Assembly (NCBI GenBank): GCA_902774025.1
Contig: CACYGY010000002.1
Location: 1-64,000 of the forward strand
Origin: an uncultured Eubacteriales bacterium
Lineage (GTDB): Bacteria > Bacillota > Clostridia > Christensenellales > Aristaeellaceae
DNA length: 64,000 nt
Direction: 5' to 3'
This document shows, piece after piece, positions 25,651 through 33,856 of this stretch. The position numbers were made by a program, and so were the translations under genes. Under the pieces are notes generated by a model. The model did not search any database, was not told the origin of the DNA, and was given only the letters and a program-made list of their open reading frames with translations. Every line of letters starts with the position of its first letter. The first letter of the stretch is position 1.

Positions 25651-27558
25651 ATGATCGTGTCCGGGAAAGCGCGGAAGATGCTGGCACTGCTGGGAATGAT
25701 CCTTCTATGGGCAGTGGCAGCCGGTGCAGCGGCGGGGGAAGGCCTGGCGGAGACGATTCTGTCTTCCATGACCACGGAAGAGAAGATTGCCCAGCTTCTG
25801 ATGCCCGCCTTCTATCAGTACACCGATGCCGGAGGGAAAAAGGCGGACAGGACAGAGGTCACCCCGGACATGCAGGCGCTGCTGGAAAAATATCCCTTCG
25901 GGGGTGTGGTGTTCGGCATTCAGAACAACCGGAACAGCGGGGACGCCGTTCGTTTTCTGGATCAGGTGCAGGTGAGCATGAATTCCCTGGGGGGACGGTG
26001 CCAGGCGTTGACTTTCCTGGACCAGGAAGGCGGGTATGTCACCCGTCTGGCCCGGGGGACGCAGATGCCCGGGAACATGGCGCTGGCCGCTGCCCGGGAC
26101 CTGGCCATGACGGAGGAGGCCGCCGCCCTCATCGGCGGGGAGGTGCGGCGGATCGGCTACAGCGGTGTGCTGGCTCCGGTGGTGGATGTGAACAATGAAC
26201 CGGCCAATCCCGTCATCAATGTCCGGTCCTTCTCGGACGATCCGGAGATCGTGTCTGAGCAGGCACAGGCCTTTATCCGCGGTCTGCACAGCGCGGGCAG
26301 CCTGGCCACTCTGAAACATTTTCCGGGGCACGGGGATACGTCGGTGGACAGCCATTACGGGGTGCCCTGTCTGGACAAGTCCTATGAGGAACTGAAGGCG
26401 CTGGAACTCAGGCCCTTTCAGGCGGGAATCGACGCGGGGGCGGACCTGGTCATGACGGCCCACATCCAGTTCCCCCGGATCGAAAAGGGCACTTATCTGT
26501 CCCCTGTGACCGGAGAGGAAGTCCTGCTTCCTGCCACTCTTTCCAGGGTCTTCCTGACGGATATTCTTCGGGGAGACATGGGGTTTGAGGGCCTGGTGAT
26601 CACGGATGCCATGAACATGGATTTTATCCGTTCCCATTTCGATCCCCTGGACGCGGCCAGACTGGCCATCGAGGCCGGTGTGGACCTGATCCTGCGGCCT
26701 GTGGACACCTCCACCAGGGACGGACTGGAGGCCCTGGACCTGTATGTGCGGCAGGTGGCTGCCATGGCCGGGGAAGGACGCCTGTCCATGGAAGCGGTGA
26801 ACACTGCGGTGCTCCGGGTGCTGTCCTTCAAGGAAAAGCATGGTCTCCTGACGGCATGGGTCAGCGGAAACGTTGAGGAAAGGGCAGCGGCGGCGGAGAC
26901 GGAGGTGGGCAGTGCAGGACATCATGAGACTGAATTCGCCATGGCAAAGCGGGCCGTGACCATGGTCAGGAATGACGGGGTCTGGCCGGTGAAGGCCGGG
27001 GAGAGCATGGTGATCCTGGTGCCCTATGAAACGGAGATTCTCACGGGGGAGTATACGGTAAACCGCCTGAAGGAAGAGGGGCTTCTTCCGCGGGATACGC
27101 AGATTCCGGTACGGTACCTTCTGAACCTGTCCCCGCGGGAGATGGAGGAGATCTGCCGGGAAACGCAGCATATCATTGCCGTGAGTGTGGTCTACAGGCT
27201 CAGCGAACTCAATGCTTCCTCCCCGGAGGGTGTCAGAACCGCCTGCCTGGACCGGGTCATTGCCCTGGCGCATGCCTGCGGCCGGGATGTGACAGTGATC
27301 AGCGGGCACCTGCCCTATGATCTGGCCCGGTTTCAGGCTGCGGACGCCCTTGTGGCATGCTATGGGGCCAGAGGCATGCCGGAAGACCCCGCACGGGTGT
27401 CCCCCGTCCAGCAGTATGGTCCCAATCTGCCCGCTGCCCTGTATCTTCTGCTCTCCGGCGGGGAGATGAAGGGCGTCCTGCCGGTGAACATCCCGGCAAT
27501 GAACGGGACAGCGCTGAGTGATACGGTTCTGTACCCGCGCTTTTACAGCCTGCCCTGA
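25651..27558 (+). CDS. nagZ: Secreted NagZ-type GH3 beta-N-acetylglucosaminidase
   Basis: The 635-residue protein has a signal peptide (about 1-30), a GH3 barrel and a C-terminal alpha/beta domain. The catalytic residues of the NagZ subgroup are intact: the loop KHFPGHGDTSVDSH (Lys222-His235) supplies the Asp233/His235 acid-base dyad, and Asp319 in VITDAMNM is the nucleophile. These numbers nearly coincide with those I recall for Bacillus subtilis NagZ, also a secreted two-domain enzyme. It removes terminal GlcNAc from muropeptides or cell-wall glycan ends. It is the first gene of an operon with the NHLM exporter genes (33-nt gap) and diverges from the M4 protease gene. A TATAAT at 25610-25615 may be its -10 element. 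Confidence 0.9.
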   Translation: MIVSGKARKMLALLGMILLWAVAAGAAAGEGLAETILSSMTTEEKIAQLLMPAFYQYTDAGGKKADRTEVTPDMQALLEKYPFGGVVFGIQNNRNSGDAVRFLDQVQVSMNSLGGRCQALTFLDQEGGYVTRLARGTQMPGNMALAAARDLAMTEEAAALIGGEVRRIGYSGVLAPVVDVNNEPANPVINVRSFSDDPEIVSEQAQAFIRGLHSAGSLATLKHFPGHGDTSVDSHYGVPCLDKSYEELKALELRPFQAGIDAGADLVMTAHIQFPRIEKGTYLSPVTGEEVLLPATLSRVFLTDILRGDMGFEGLVITDAMNMDFIRSHFDPLDAARLAIEAGVDLILRPVDTSTRDGLEALDLYVRQVAAMAGEGRLSMEAVNTAVLRVLSFKEKHGLLTAWVSGNVEERAAAAETEVGSAGHHETEFAMAKRAVTMVRNDGVWPVKAGESMVILVPYETEILTGEYTVNRLKEEGLLPRDTQIPVRYLLNLSPREMEEICRETQHIIAVSVVYRLSELNASSPEGVRTACLDRVIALAHACGRDVTVISGHLPYDLARFQAADALVACYGARGMPEDPARVSPVQQYGPNLPAALYLLLSGGEMKGVLPVNIPAMNGTALSDTVLYPRFYSLP

Positions 27559-27591
27559 GGCGGAGATCAATACGAAGAAGGAGAGAAGGAA

Positions 27592-28017
27592 ATGGATCAG
27601 CAGATTTTCCGTAAAAAGAGCCTGGAGCGGATTTCCTCGCCTGAACAGCTGCAGGACTACATGCATGTGACCAGTCCGGGCATCTGGCTGGTGCTGACGG
27701 GGGTGATTCTGGTGCTGGCCGGGCTGATCCTGTGCTCGGCGGTAGGAAGTCTGGAGACCGTGACCACCTGCGTGGCGGAGATTAACGGCGGACAGGTGAC
27801 CTGTGTGCTGAGTGAGGAGCAGTCTCAGAGAGTGGAAGACGGCATGAGCATCCGCATCAGCGGGCACACGGGCGTTGTGGATGTGGTTTACCGGAGTGAC
27901 GGGGATGTGCCCATGGCCATGTGCTTTATGGATCTGCCGGACGGAAACTATAAGGCGGAGATCGTGCTGGAGTCCATCTCTCCCATCAGCTTCCTGCTGA
28001 ATCAGAAGGGAGGCTGA
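27592..28017 (+). CDS. Short HlyD-like NHLM secretion protein
   Basis: The 141-residue protein begins with the hallmark of NHLM bacteriocin-system secretion proteins: IFRKKSLERISSPEQLQDYMHVTSPG. One membrane helix follows (about 30-52), and a small extracellular beta domain makes up the rest. Full-length family members carry a long coiled-coil hairpin and are some hundreds of residues; this one lacks it. It probably acts as a minimal adaptor next to the two ABC proteins encoded 4 nt downstream. GGAGAGAAGG precedes the ATG. Confidence 0.75.
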   Translation: MDQQIFRKKSLERISSPEQLQDYMHVTSPGIWLVLTGVILVLAGLILCSAVGSLETVTTCVAEINGGQVTCVLSEEQSQRVEDGMSIRISGHTGVVDVVYRSDGDVPMAMCFMDLPDGNYKAEIVLESISPISFLLNQKGG

Positions 28018-28021
28018 CGAT

Positions 28022-30250
28022 ATGGCCGGGGAAGAAAACGGAAAGAAACAGGTCTCCGGTGAAGAGCGCAGAAAACGCCGGAAGATTCCCCAGCCCGTGA
28101 CCCGTGGCGCGGCACGGGTGCCCATGATCATGCAGCTGGAAGCACTGGAATGCGGTGCGGCCTGCCTGGCCATGATCATGGCCTATTACCAGAAATGGGT
28201 GCCCCTTGAGCAGGTACGGCTGGACTGCGGTGTGTCCAGGGACGGCTCCAATGCCAGAAACGTGATGGCCGCGGCCAAGATGTACGGATTTGAGACACAC
28301 GGCTACAGGATGGAAACCGATGCCCTGAAGACCAGTGTCAAGTTCCCCTGCATTATCCACTGGAACTTCAACCATTTTGTGGTGCTCAACGGGTTTCAGG
28401 GGAAACATGCCGTGCTCAATGATCCGGCCAGAGGGACGGTCAAGGTGACCATGGAGGAGCTGGACCAGGCTTTTACGGGAATCTGCCTGGTCATAACCCC
28501 CGGGGAAGACTATGTGCCGGGCGGAAAGAGAAAAAGCACGATCCGATTTGCCCGCCAGCGTCTGAGGGGCGCCGCTGCTGCGGTTTTCTTTGTCATGCTC
28601 ACCACCGTCATTTCCTATCTGTTCGGCGTGATCGATCCGGTGCTCAGCAAGGTCTTCTATGACCGTCTCCTCACCGGGCGGAACCTGGAATGGCTCAACC
28701 CCTTTATCATGATCATGGGTCTTCTGTGCGTCCTTCAGATCGTGGTGGAGTGGGTCAGGGTGATCTATAACCTGAGGATCAACGGCAAGATGGCCGTGAT
28801 GGGGTCCAGCACCTACATGTGGAAGGTACTCCGTCTGCCCATGGAGTTTTTCTCCCAGCGCATGACCGGCGATATCATGCAGAGAATGCAGACCAACGCC
28901 GGGATTGCGGGGACATTGGTGGAGACAGCGGCACCCCTTGCCCTGAATACCATCATGATGGTGTTCTATCTGGTGCTGATGATCCAGTACAGTCCGCTCA
29001 TGACCCTTTTCGGTCTCTTTTCCATTTTGGTCAATGTGTTCATGGCCCGGATCATCTCCCAGAAGCGGATCAACCTGACCCGCGTGCTGGTGCGGGATGA
29101 ATCCAAGCTTTCCTCCACGACCATGGCGGGCATCAGCATGACGGAAACCATCAAGGCCTCCGGCGCGGAAAACGGGTTCTTCAGACGCTGGTCCGGTTTC
29201 CAGGCCTCCGTAAACACCCAGACCACCCGGGCGGAACGTCTCAACGCCCAGTGGGGCATTCTCCCCACCTTTATCAACAACCTGGCCAGCTACATGGTGG
29301 TGTTTCTGGGCGTGCGCCTTGCCATGGACGGGAATTTCACCATCGGTGCCATTACCACCTTCCAGATGTATCTCACCTCCTTCACAACCCCCGCCATGAC
29401 TCTGGTGGAGTCGTCCCAGACCCTGCAGGAAATGCGCACGGACATGGAACGCGTGGAGGACGTGATGCAGTATCCCACGGATGCGAATGTCCGGGATGAG
29501 GAAATGCGGGATGACATTGACTATTCCAAGCTCAGGGGCGGTCTGGAACTGAAGCATGTGAGCTTCGGGTATTCCAAACTGAGCAAACCCCTGATCAAGG
29601 ATTTCTCCATGACGCTGAAGCCGGGCAGCCGGGTGGCCATCGTGGGTCCCAGCGGCTGCGGAAAATCCACCCTGAGCAAGCTGATCTCCGGTCTTTACAA
29701 CCCATGGTCCGGCGAAATTCTCTATGACGGCAGGCCCATTCAGGACATTCCCAGGAGCGTGTTCACCAGTTCCGTGGCAGTGGTGGATCAGGATATTGTG
29801 CTCTTTGAGGACACCATCTCCGCCAATGTGCGGATGTGGGACGACTCCATTCAGGATTTTGAGGTCATTATGGCGGCAAGGGACGCTCAGATCCATGATG
29901 ATATTATCCAGCGTCCCGGCGGATACCGGGGACATCTGAATGAAAACGGGCGGGATCTGTCCGGCGGTCAGCGCCAGCGCCTGGAGATCGCCCGGGTCCT
30001 GGCTCAGGATCCCTGCATTATCATTCTGGACGAGGCCACAAGCGCACTGGATGCCAAGACGGAATACGACGTGGTCAATGCCATCCGCAGGCGCGGCATC
30101 ACCTGTATCGTCATTGCCCACCGGCTGAGCACCATCCGGGACTGCGATGAGATCATTGTCCTGGACCATGGCGAAGTGGTGGAGCGGGGCACCCATGACG
30201 AGCTGTATGCCAACGGCGGTGCCTATACGGAACTGGTCACCAGTGAATAA
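28022..30250 (+). CDS. NHLM-type peptidase/permease/ATPase ABC exporter
   Basis: The 742-residue protein has three parts. A C39 peptidase (about 30-165) has catalytic Cys44 in LEALECGAAC and His in HWNFNHFV, with the usual NDPARG strand. A six-helix exporter membrane domain spans about 180-480. The nucleotide-binding domain has Walker A GPSGCGKST (Lys548), signature LSGGQRQR, Walker B IIILDEATSALD and an H-loop IAHRLST. C39 exporters cleave double-glycine leaders while exporting peptides. It is followed 17 nt later by the second NHLM ABC gene, with which it probably pairs. Confidence 0.9.
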   Translation: MAGEENGKKQVSGEERRKRRKIPQPVTRGAARVPMIMQLEALECGAACLAMIMAYYQKWVPLEQVRLDCGVSRDGSNARNVMAAAKMYGFETHGYRMETDALKTSVKFPCIIHWNFNHFVVLNGFQGKHAVLNDPARGTVKVTMEELDQAFTGICLVITPGEDYVPGGKRKSTIRFARQRLRGAAAAVFFVMLTTVISYLFGVIDPVLSKVFYDRLLTGRNLEWLNPFIMIMGLLCVLQIVVEWVRVIYNLRINGKMAVMGSSTYMWKVLRLPMEFFSQRMTGDIMQRMQTNAGIAGTLVETAAPLALNTIMMVFYLVLMIQYSPLMTLFGLFSILVNVFMARIISQKRINLTRVLVRDESKLSSTTMAGISMTETIKASGAENGFFRRWSGFQASVNTQTTRAERLNAQWGILPTFINNLASYMVVFLGVRLAMDGNFTIGAITTFQMYLTSFTTPAMTLVESSQTLQEMRTDMERVEDVMQYPTDANVRDEEMRDDIDYSKLRGGLELKHVSFGYSKLSKPLIKDFSMTLKPGSRVAIVGPSGCGKSTLSKLISGLYNPWSGEILYDGRPIQDIPRSVFTSSVAVVDQDIVLFEDTISANVRMWDDSIQDFEVIMAARDAQIHDDIIQRPGGYRGHLNENGRDLSGGQRQRLEIARVLAQDPCIIILDEATSALDAKTEYDVVNAIRRRGITCIVIAHRLSTIRDCDEIIVLDHGEVVERGTHDELYANGGAYTELVTSE

Positions 30251-30267
30251 GGAAAGGAGGCGCAGAG

Positions 30268-32484
30268 ATGGGATGGTTTGACAAGCAGGTTCGCCAGCGC
30301 ATGAAAAACGATCAGGAAGTCTTTGAAGACGCGTTTTTCAGGATCGCCGGGTCCGTTCTGGGAAACCAGACGGAAAACCCCATGCTGGATGAACGCACGG
30401 TTACCAAGGAAGCTCTGGAAGGCATTCTGAGATACTACCACTGCAAGATGCCCGAGATCCCCGAATCCATAACGGATCCGTTGGACCAGATGGAATATGT
30501 GCTGCGTCCCCTGGGCCTGATGACCCGCAACGTATCCCTCACCGAGGGGTGGTACAGGGACGCTTACGGCCCCATGCTCGGGTTTTTCCGGGAAAGCGGA
30601 CGCGCGGTGGCGCTTCTTCCCGGCGCGGTGTTCGGATACTGGTATCTGGACCCGGAAACGGGCAGGAAGATCCGGATCAACCGCAGGAACGTGTCGATGT
30701 TTGATCTGGAGGCCCTGTGCTTCTACCGGCCGCTGCCCATGAAGAAACTGGGCATTCCGGATCTTCTCCTGTATATGCGCAGAAGCCTGTCCAATAATGA
30801 TCTGATTCTGATTATCCTGGCCACTCTGGTGGTCACTCTGGTCACCTTTATTGAACCGGCCGTGTACAACGTGATTACGGGCCCTGTTCTGGCTTACAAG
30901 AGCACGACGCTTCTGCTGGGCATGGCCGTCTGCCTGGTGAGCTCCTCCCTGGCCACCAGCATCTTCAATGCCGTCAAGACGCTGATGATGGACCGCATCG
31001 GAAACAAGGCCTCTCTGGCGGTGGACGCGGCGGTCATGATGCGGATTCTGTCTCTTCCGGTGAGCTTTTTCCGGAAGTTTTCATCCGGTGACCTGGCCAC
31101 CCGTACCAGTTCGGTGAACTCTCTGTGTACCATGATGCTCAATGAGATTCTGTCCACAGGACTCACATCTCTCATGTCCCTGCTGTACATAACGCAGATT
31201 TTCAATTATACTCCTGCCTTGGTGGGACCCGCACTGATTCTGATTCTCAGCACGGTGGCGGTGAATACCATCGCTTCCCTGATGCGCGTCAGTATCAGCC
31301 GGAAAAAGATGCAGATTGAAGCCAAGGAGGCAGGCGTCAGCTTTGCCATGTTCAGCGGGGTGCAGAAGATCAAGCTCTCCGGATCGGAAAAGCGCGCTTT
31401 TGCCCGGTGGGCCAATGTATATTCAAAAGGCGCGGAACTGGATTACAATCCTCCGACCTTCATCAAGGTCAGTGCGGTCATTCAGAAGGGCATTACTCTG
31501 GTGGGTACCGTGGTGCTCTACTACCTGGCGGTGAAATCCGGTGTGGCCGCCAACAATTACGTGGCCTTCAATGTCACCTACGGGAAGGTCATGAGCGCCT
31601 TTACGGCCCTTGCGGGCATTGCCCTGTCAGTGGCACGGATTCCCCCGATTCTGGAGATGGCCGAGCCGATTCTGAAAACAGAACCGGAGGTGACCGAGGA
31701 AAAGGAAGTGGTCACCCAGGTCAGCGGAAGCATTGAGATCAGCCACGTGTCCTTCCGGTATGAAGAGAATACGCCCTATGTGCTGGACGATCTGTCCCTG
31801 AATATCAGAAGCGGCGAGTATGTGGCCATTGTCGGCCGGACAGGCTGCGGAAAGTCCACGCTGGTCCGTCTTCTGCTGGGATTTGAGAAGCCTGAGAAAG
31901 GCGCCATTTACTATGACGGCCGGGACATGGACTCCGTGGACCCCAGATCCCTGAGAAAGATGATGGGTGTGGTTACCCAGAACGGTCAGCTCTTCCAGGG
32001 AGACATCTATTCCAACATCGTGATCTCCGCGCCGCATCTTACTCTGGACGATGCCTGGGAGGCCGCGGAAATCGCGGGGATTGCCGACGATATCCGGGAG
32101 ATGCCGATGGGCATGAACACCGTGATATCCGAGGGCCAGGGCGGTGTTTCCGGCGGCCAGAAGCAGCGGCTGATGATTGCCCGGGCGATTGCGCCCAAGC
32201 CGAAGATCCTGATTTTTGACGAAGCCACCAGCGCGCTGGACAACCGGACACAAAAACAGGTGTCCGAGTCTCTGGACAGCCTGAACTGTACAAGGATCAT
32301 CATTGCGCACCGCCTGAGCACCATCCGGAACTGTGACCGGATCCTTGTGCTGGACAAGGGCAGAATCCTGGAAAGCGGCACCTATGATGAGCTCATTGAG
32401 CGCAATGGCATGTTTGCGGAACTGGTAGCCCGTCAGAGACTGGATATTTCCACCCCGTCCCCTCAGGAAGAGCCGGAAGCATAA
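30268..32484 (+). CDS. NHLM-type ABC exporter permease/ATPase (second subunit)
   Basis: The protein has 738 residues. A soluble N-terminal region (1-165) that replaces the peptidase is characteristic of the second NHLM transporter. A six-helix exporter domain (about 175-470) follows, then an ATPase domain with Walker A GRTGCGKST (Lys529), signature VSGGQKQR and ILIFDEATSALD. AAAGGAGG precedes the ATG. Together with the peptidase-bearing partner and the short HlyD-like protein it would form the export machine. Peptide substrates of related systems are RiPP precursors with nitrile-hydratase-like or Nif11-like leaders; none is seen here. Confidence 0.88.
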   Translation: MGWFDKQVRQRMKNDQEVFEDAFFRIAGSVLGNQTENPMLDERTVTKEALEGILRYYHCKMPEIPESITDPLDQMEYVLRPLGLMTRNVSLTEGWYRDAYGPMLGFFRESGRAVALLPGAVFGYWYLDPETGRKIRINRRNVSMFDLEALCFYRPLPMKKLGIPDLLLYMRRSLSNNDLILIILATLVVTLVTFIEPAVYNVITGPVLAYKSTTLLLGMAVCLVSSSLATSIFNAVKTLMMDRIGNKASLAVDAAVMMRILSLPVSFFRKFSSGDLATRTSSVNSLCTMMLNEILSTGLTSLMSLLYITQIFNYTPALVGPALILILSTVAVNTIASLMRVSISRKKMQIEAKEAGVSFAMFSGVQKIKLSGSEKRAFARWANVYSKGAELDYNPPTFIKVSAVIQKGITLVGTVVLYYLAVKSGVAANNYVAFNVTYGKVMSAFTALAGIALSVARIPPILEMAEPILKTEPEVTEEKEVVTQVSGSIEISHVSFRYEENTPYVLDDLSLNIRSGEYVAIVGRTGCGKSTLVRLLLGFEKPEKGAIYYDGRDMDSVDPRSLRKMMGVVTQNGQLFQGDIYSNIVISAPHLTLDDAWEAAEIAGIADDIREMPMGMNTVISEGQGGVSGGQKQRLMIARAIAPKPKILIFDEATSALDNRTQKQVSESLDSLNCTRIIIAHRLSTIRNCDRILVLDKGRILESGTYDELIERNGMFAELVARQRLDISTPSPQEEPEA

Positions 32485-32551
32485 CCCTTGGAACCCTGCA
32501 GCCCGGGAAACCGGGGGCTGAATCATGAACAATCAGAAAGGACGAATGACG

Positions 32552-32854
32552 ATGACAGTAACGACCCATAAGGATGCAGACGGAGTTGTGATCGCACTGG
32601 AGGGCGAACTGAACACGCTGGCGGCGCCGGCCTTTGAAGAGGCAGTGACCAGGGAACTGGAGAACACCACCCATTTGGTGGTGGACATGGAGAAACTGAC
32701 TTACATTACCTCCGCCGGCCTTCGCATTCTGCTCATGGCCCAGCAGGGGATGGATGACAAGGAGGGAACCCTTGTGATCCGTCATGTGAATGCCGAAGTT
32801 TCGGAAGTGTTCAATGTGACGGGATTTTCCGGAATCCTCACGGTGGAAGCGTAA
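32552..32854 (+). CDS. STAS-domain anti-anti-sigma-factor-like protein
   Basis: I chose ATG 32552, 9 nt after AAAGGA; two in-frame ATGs upstream (32525, 32546) have worse spacing. The 100-residue protein is a single STAS domain: DGVVIALEGELNTLAAPAFEEAV, then LVVDMEKLTYITSAGLRIL. Ser54 in TSAGLR is the expected phosphorylation site. In partner switching, the unphosphorylated STAS protein binds an RsbW/SpoIIAB-like kinase and frees its partner. It is the last gene of the nagZ-NHLM operon and is followed by a terminator. Candidate partners in the window are the PP2C phosphatase (21949) and the RsbW-fold-like protein (37989). Confidence 0.88.
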   Translation: MTVTTHKDADGVVIALEGELNTLAAPAFEEAVTRELENTTHLVVDMEKLTYITSAGLRILLMAQQGMDDKEGTLVIRHVNAEVSEVFNVTGFSGILTVEA

Positions 32855-32936
32855 GATCCCGGGGGTTTATCCGATTCAGGACGCGATGTCTGTCAGAACG
32901 CCTGAACCGGGAGAAGGACAGAATCTGAGAAAAGGT

Positions 32937-32973
32937 CAGGGCAGGGAGAAACCGTTCTTTCTGCCCTGCTTTT
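32937..32973 (+). terminator. Terminator of the nagZ-NHLM-STAS operon
   Basis: CAGGGCAG pairs with CTGCCCTG across a 16-nt loop that itself contains a short stem, followed by CTTTT. Confidence 0.8.
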
Positions 32974-33105
32974 CGTGCCCGATGAACGGATGTACGTTCC
33001 GGGACGGTGAAAAATCCAAAGGGGAAAATCTCTTCCCACGCCATGCGTACACCGGGGAAGAGCTTTCAAAACCGGAACAGCACCCGGACACGGAGGAAGA
33101 AGAAA

Positions 33106-33804
33106 ATGCCGGATCTGGATGAGTATCTGCGGAAACTGATTTCCGCATGCAGGGCAGCCTTTGGTGACCGGCTGCGCTATGTGGGACTTCAGGGAAGCCA
33201 TATGCGTGGAGAAGCGAACGAAAACAGCGATATCGACATCATGGTCGTCCTTGACCGCTTTTCCGTGAAGGACATGGATGTGTACAGAGACATTCTTGAA
33301 AAGGCGGGGAACAGGGACAAGTCCTGCGGGTTTATCTGCGGCCGTGACGAAATGAGACGGTGGAATCCGCTGGAAGTCTGCCAGCTGCGGAATACGACGA
33401 AAGACCTCTACGGGTGTCTTGCGGATGATCTTCCGGAGGCATCCAGGGCCGACGAGGTGAACTACGTCAAAGTCAGCCTTGGGAATCTGTATCATGAATT
33501 GTGCCATCGGTATGTCCATGCGGACCGTGAAAAAAACATCGCAAAGTTCCGCGGGACCTGCAAGGGAGTGTTTTTCCTGATCCAGAACATGTACTACCTG
33601 GAAAGCGGCCGGTTTATTGTGACCCGTGAGGAACTGAAGCGTCTTCTGGATGAAGAGGACAGGCATGTGCTGGAGATGGCGGAACTGCCGGACGGCTTTG
33701 ACTTTGACAGCGCGTTTTCATCGGTGTTCCTGTGGTGTCAGCGCGCGTTTCAGCGAGCCGACCGGCTGGAGCGCTGTGAACTTCCGCCGCTTCCGGAGAG
33801 GTAA
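33106..33804 (+). CDS. Nucleotidyltransferase-domain protein
   Basis: The start is ATG 33106 behind CGGAGG; a longer open frame upstream has no site. The protein has 232 residues. The N-terminal nucleotidyltransferase motif is clear: GLQGSHMRGEANENSDIDIMVVLD, that is G-S then D-x-D at about residues 30-48. The C-terminal helical half resembles the substrate-binding part of aminoglycoside-type nucleotidyltransferases or MNT proteins. It could modify a small molecule or protein; no HEPN partner gene is adjacent, so a toxin-antitoxin role is unsupported. It sits between two terminators. Confidence 0.75.
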   Translation: MPDLDEYLRKLISACRAAFGDRLRYVGLQGSHMRGEANENSDIDIMVVLDRFSVKDMDVYRDILEKAGNRDKSCGFICGRDEMRRWNPLEVCQLRNTTKDLYGCLADDLPEASRADEVNYVKVSLGNLYHELCHRYVHADREKNIAKFRGTCKGVFFLIQNMYYLESGRFIVTREELKRLLDEEDRHVLEMAELPDGFDFDSAFSSVFLWCQRAFQRADRLERCELPPLPER

Positions 33805-33818
33805 AACAGGCGGACGTC

Positions 33819-33852
33819 AGAAAGAGCACACCGGCAGGGGTGTGCTCTTTCT
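33819..33852. terminator. Bidirectional terminator between convergent genes
   Basis: A perfect 14-bp stem (AGAAAGAGCACACC with its complement) around a 6-nt loop. A/T-rich ends serve both the nucleotidyltransferase (+) and the AmiE-like gene (-). Confidence 0.9.
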
Positions 33853-33856
33853 GATT

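Noticed and set aside
32854-33106. Small precursor peptide gene downstream of the STAS gene
   Set aside because: The region contains the operon terminator. The only plus-strand frame spans it, lacks a ribosome site and has no double-glycine leader.
33106-33804. MNT-HEPN toxin-antitoxin pair
   Set aside because: Only the nucleotidyltransferase is present. The neighbours are the STAS gene and a convergent AmiE-like gene, not a HEPN protein.
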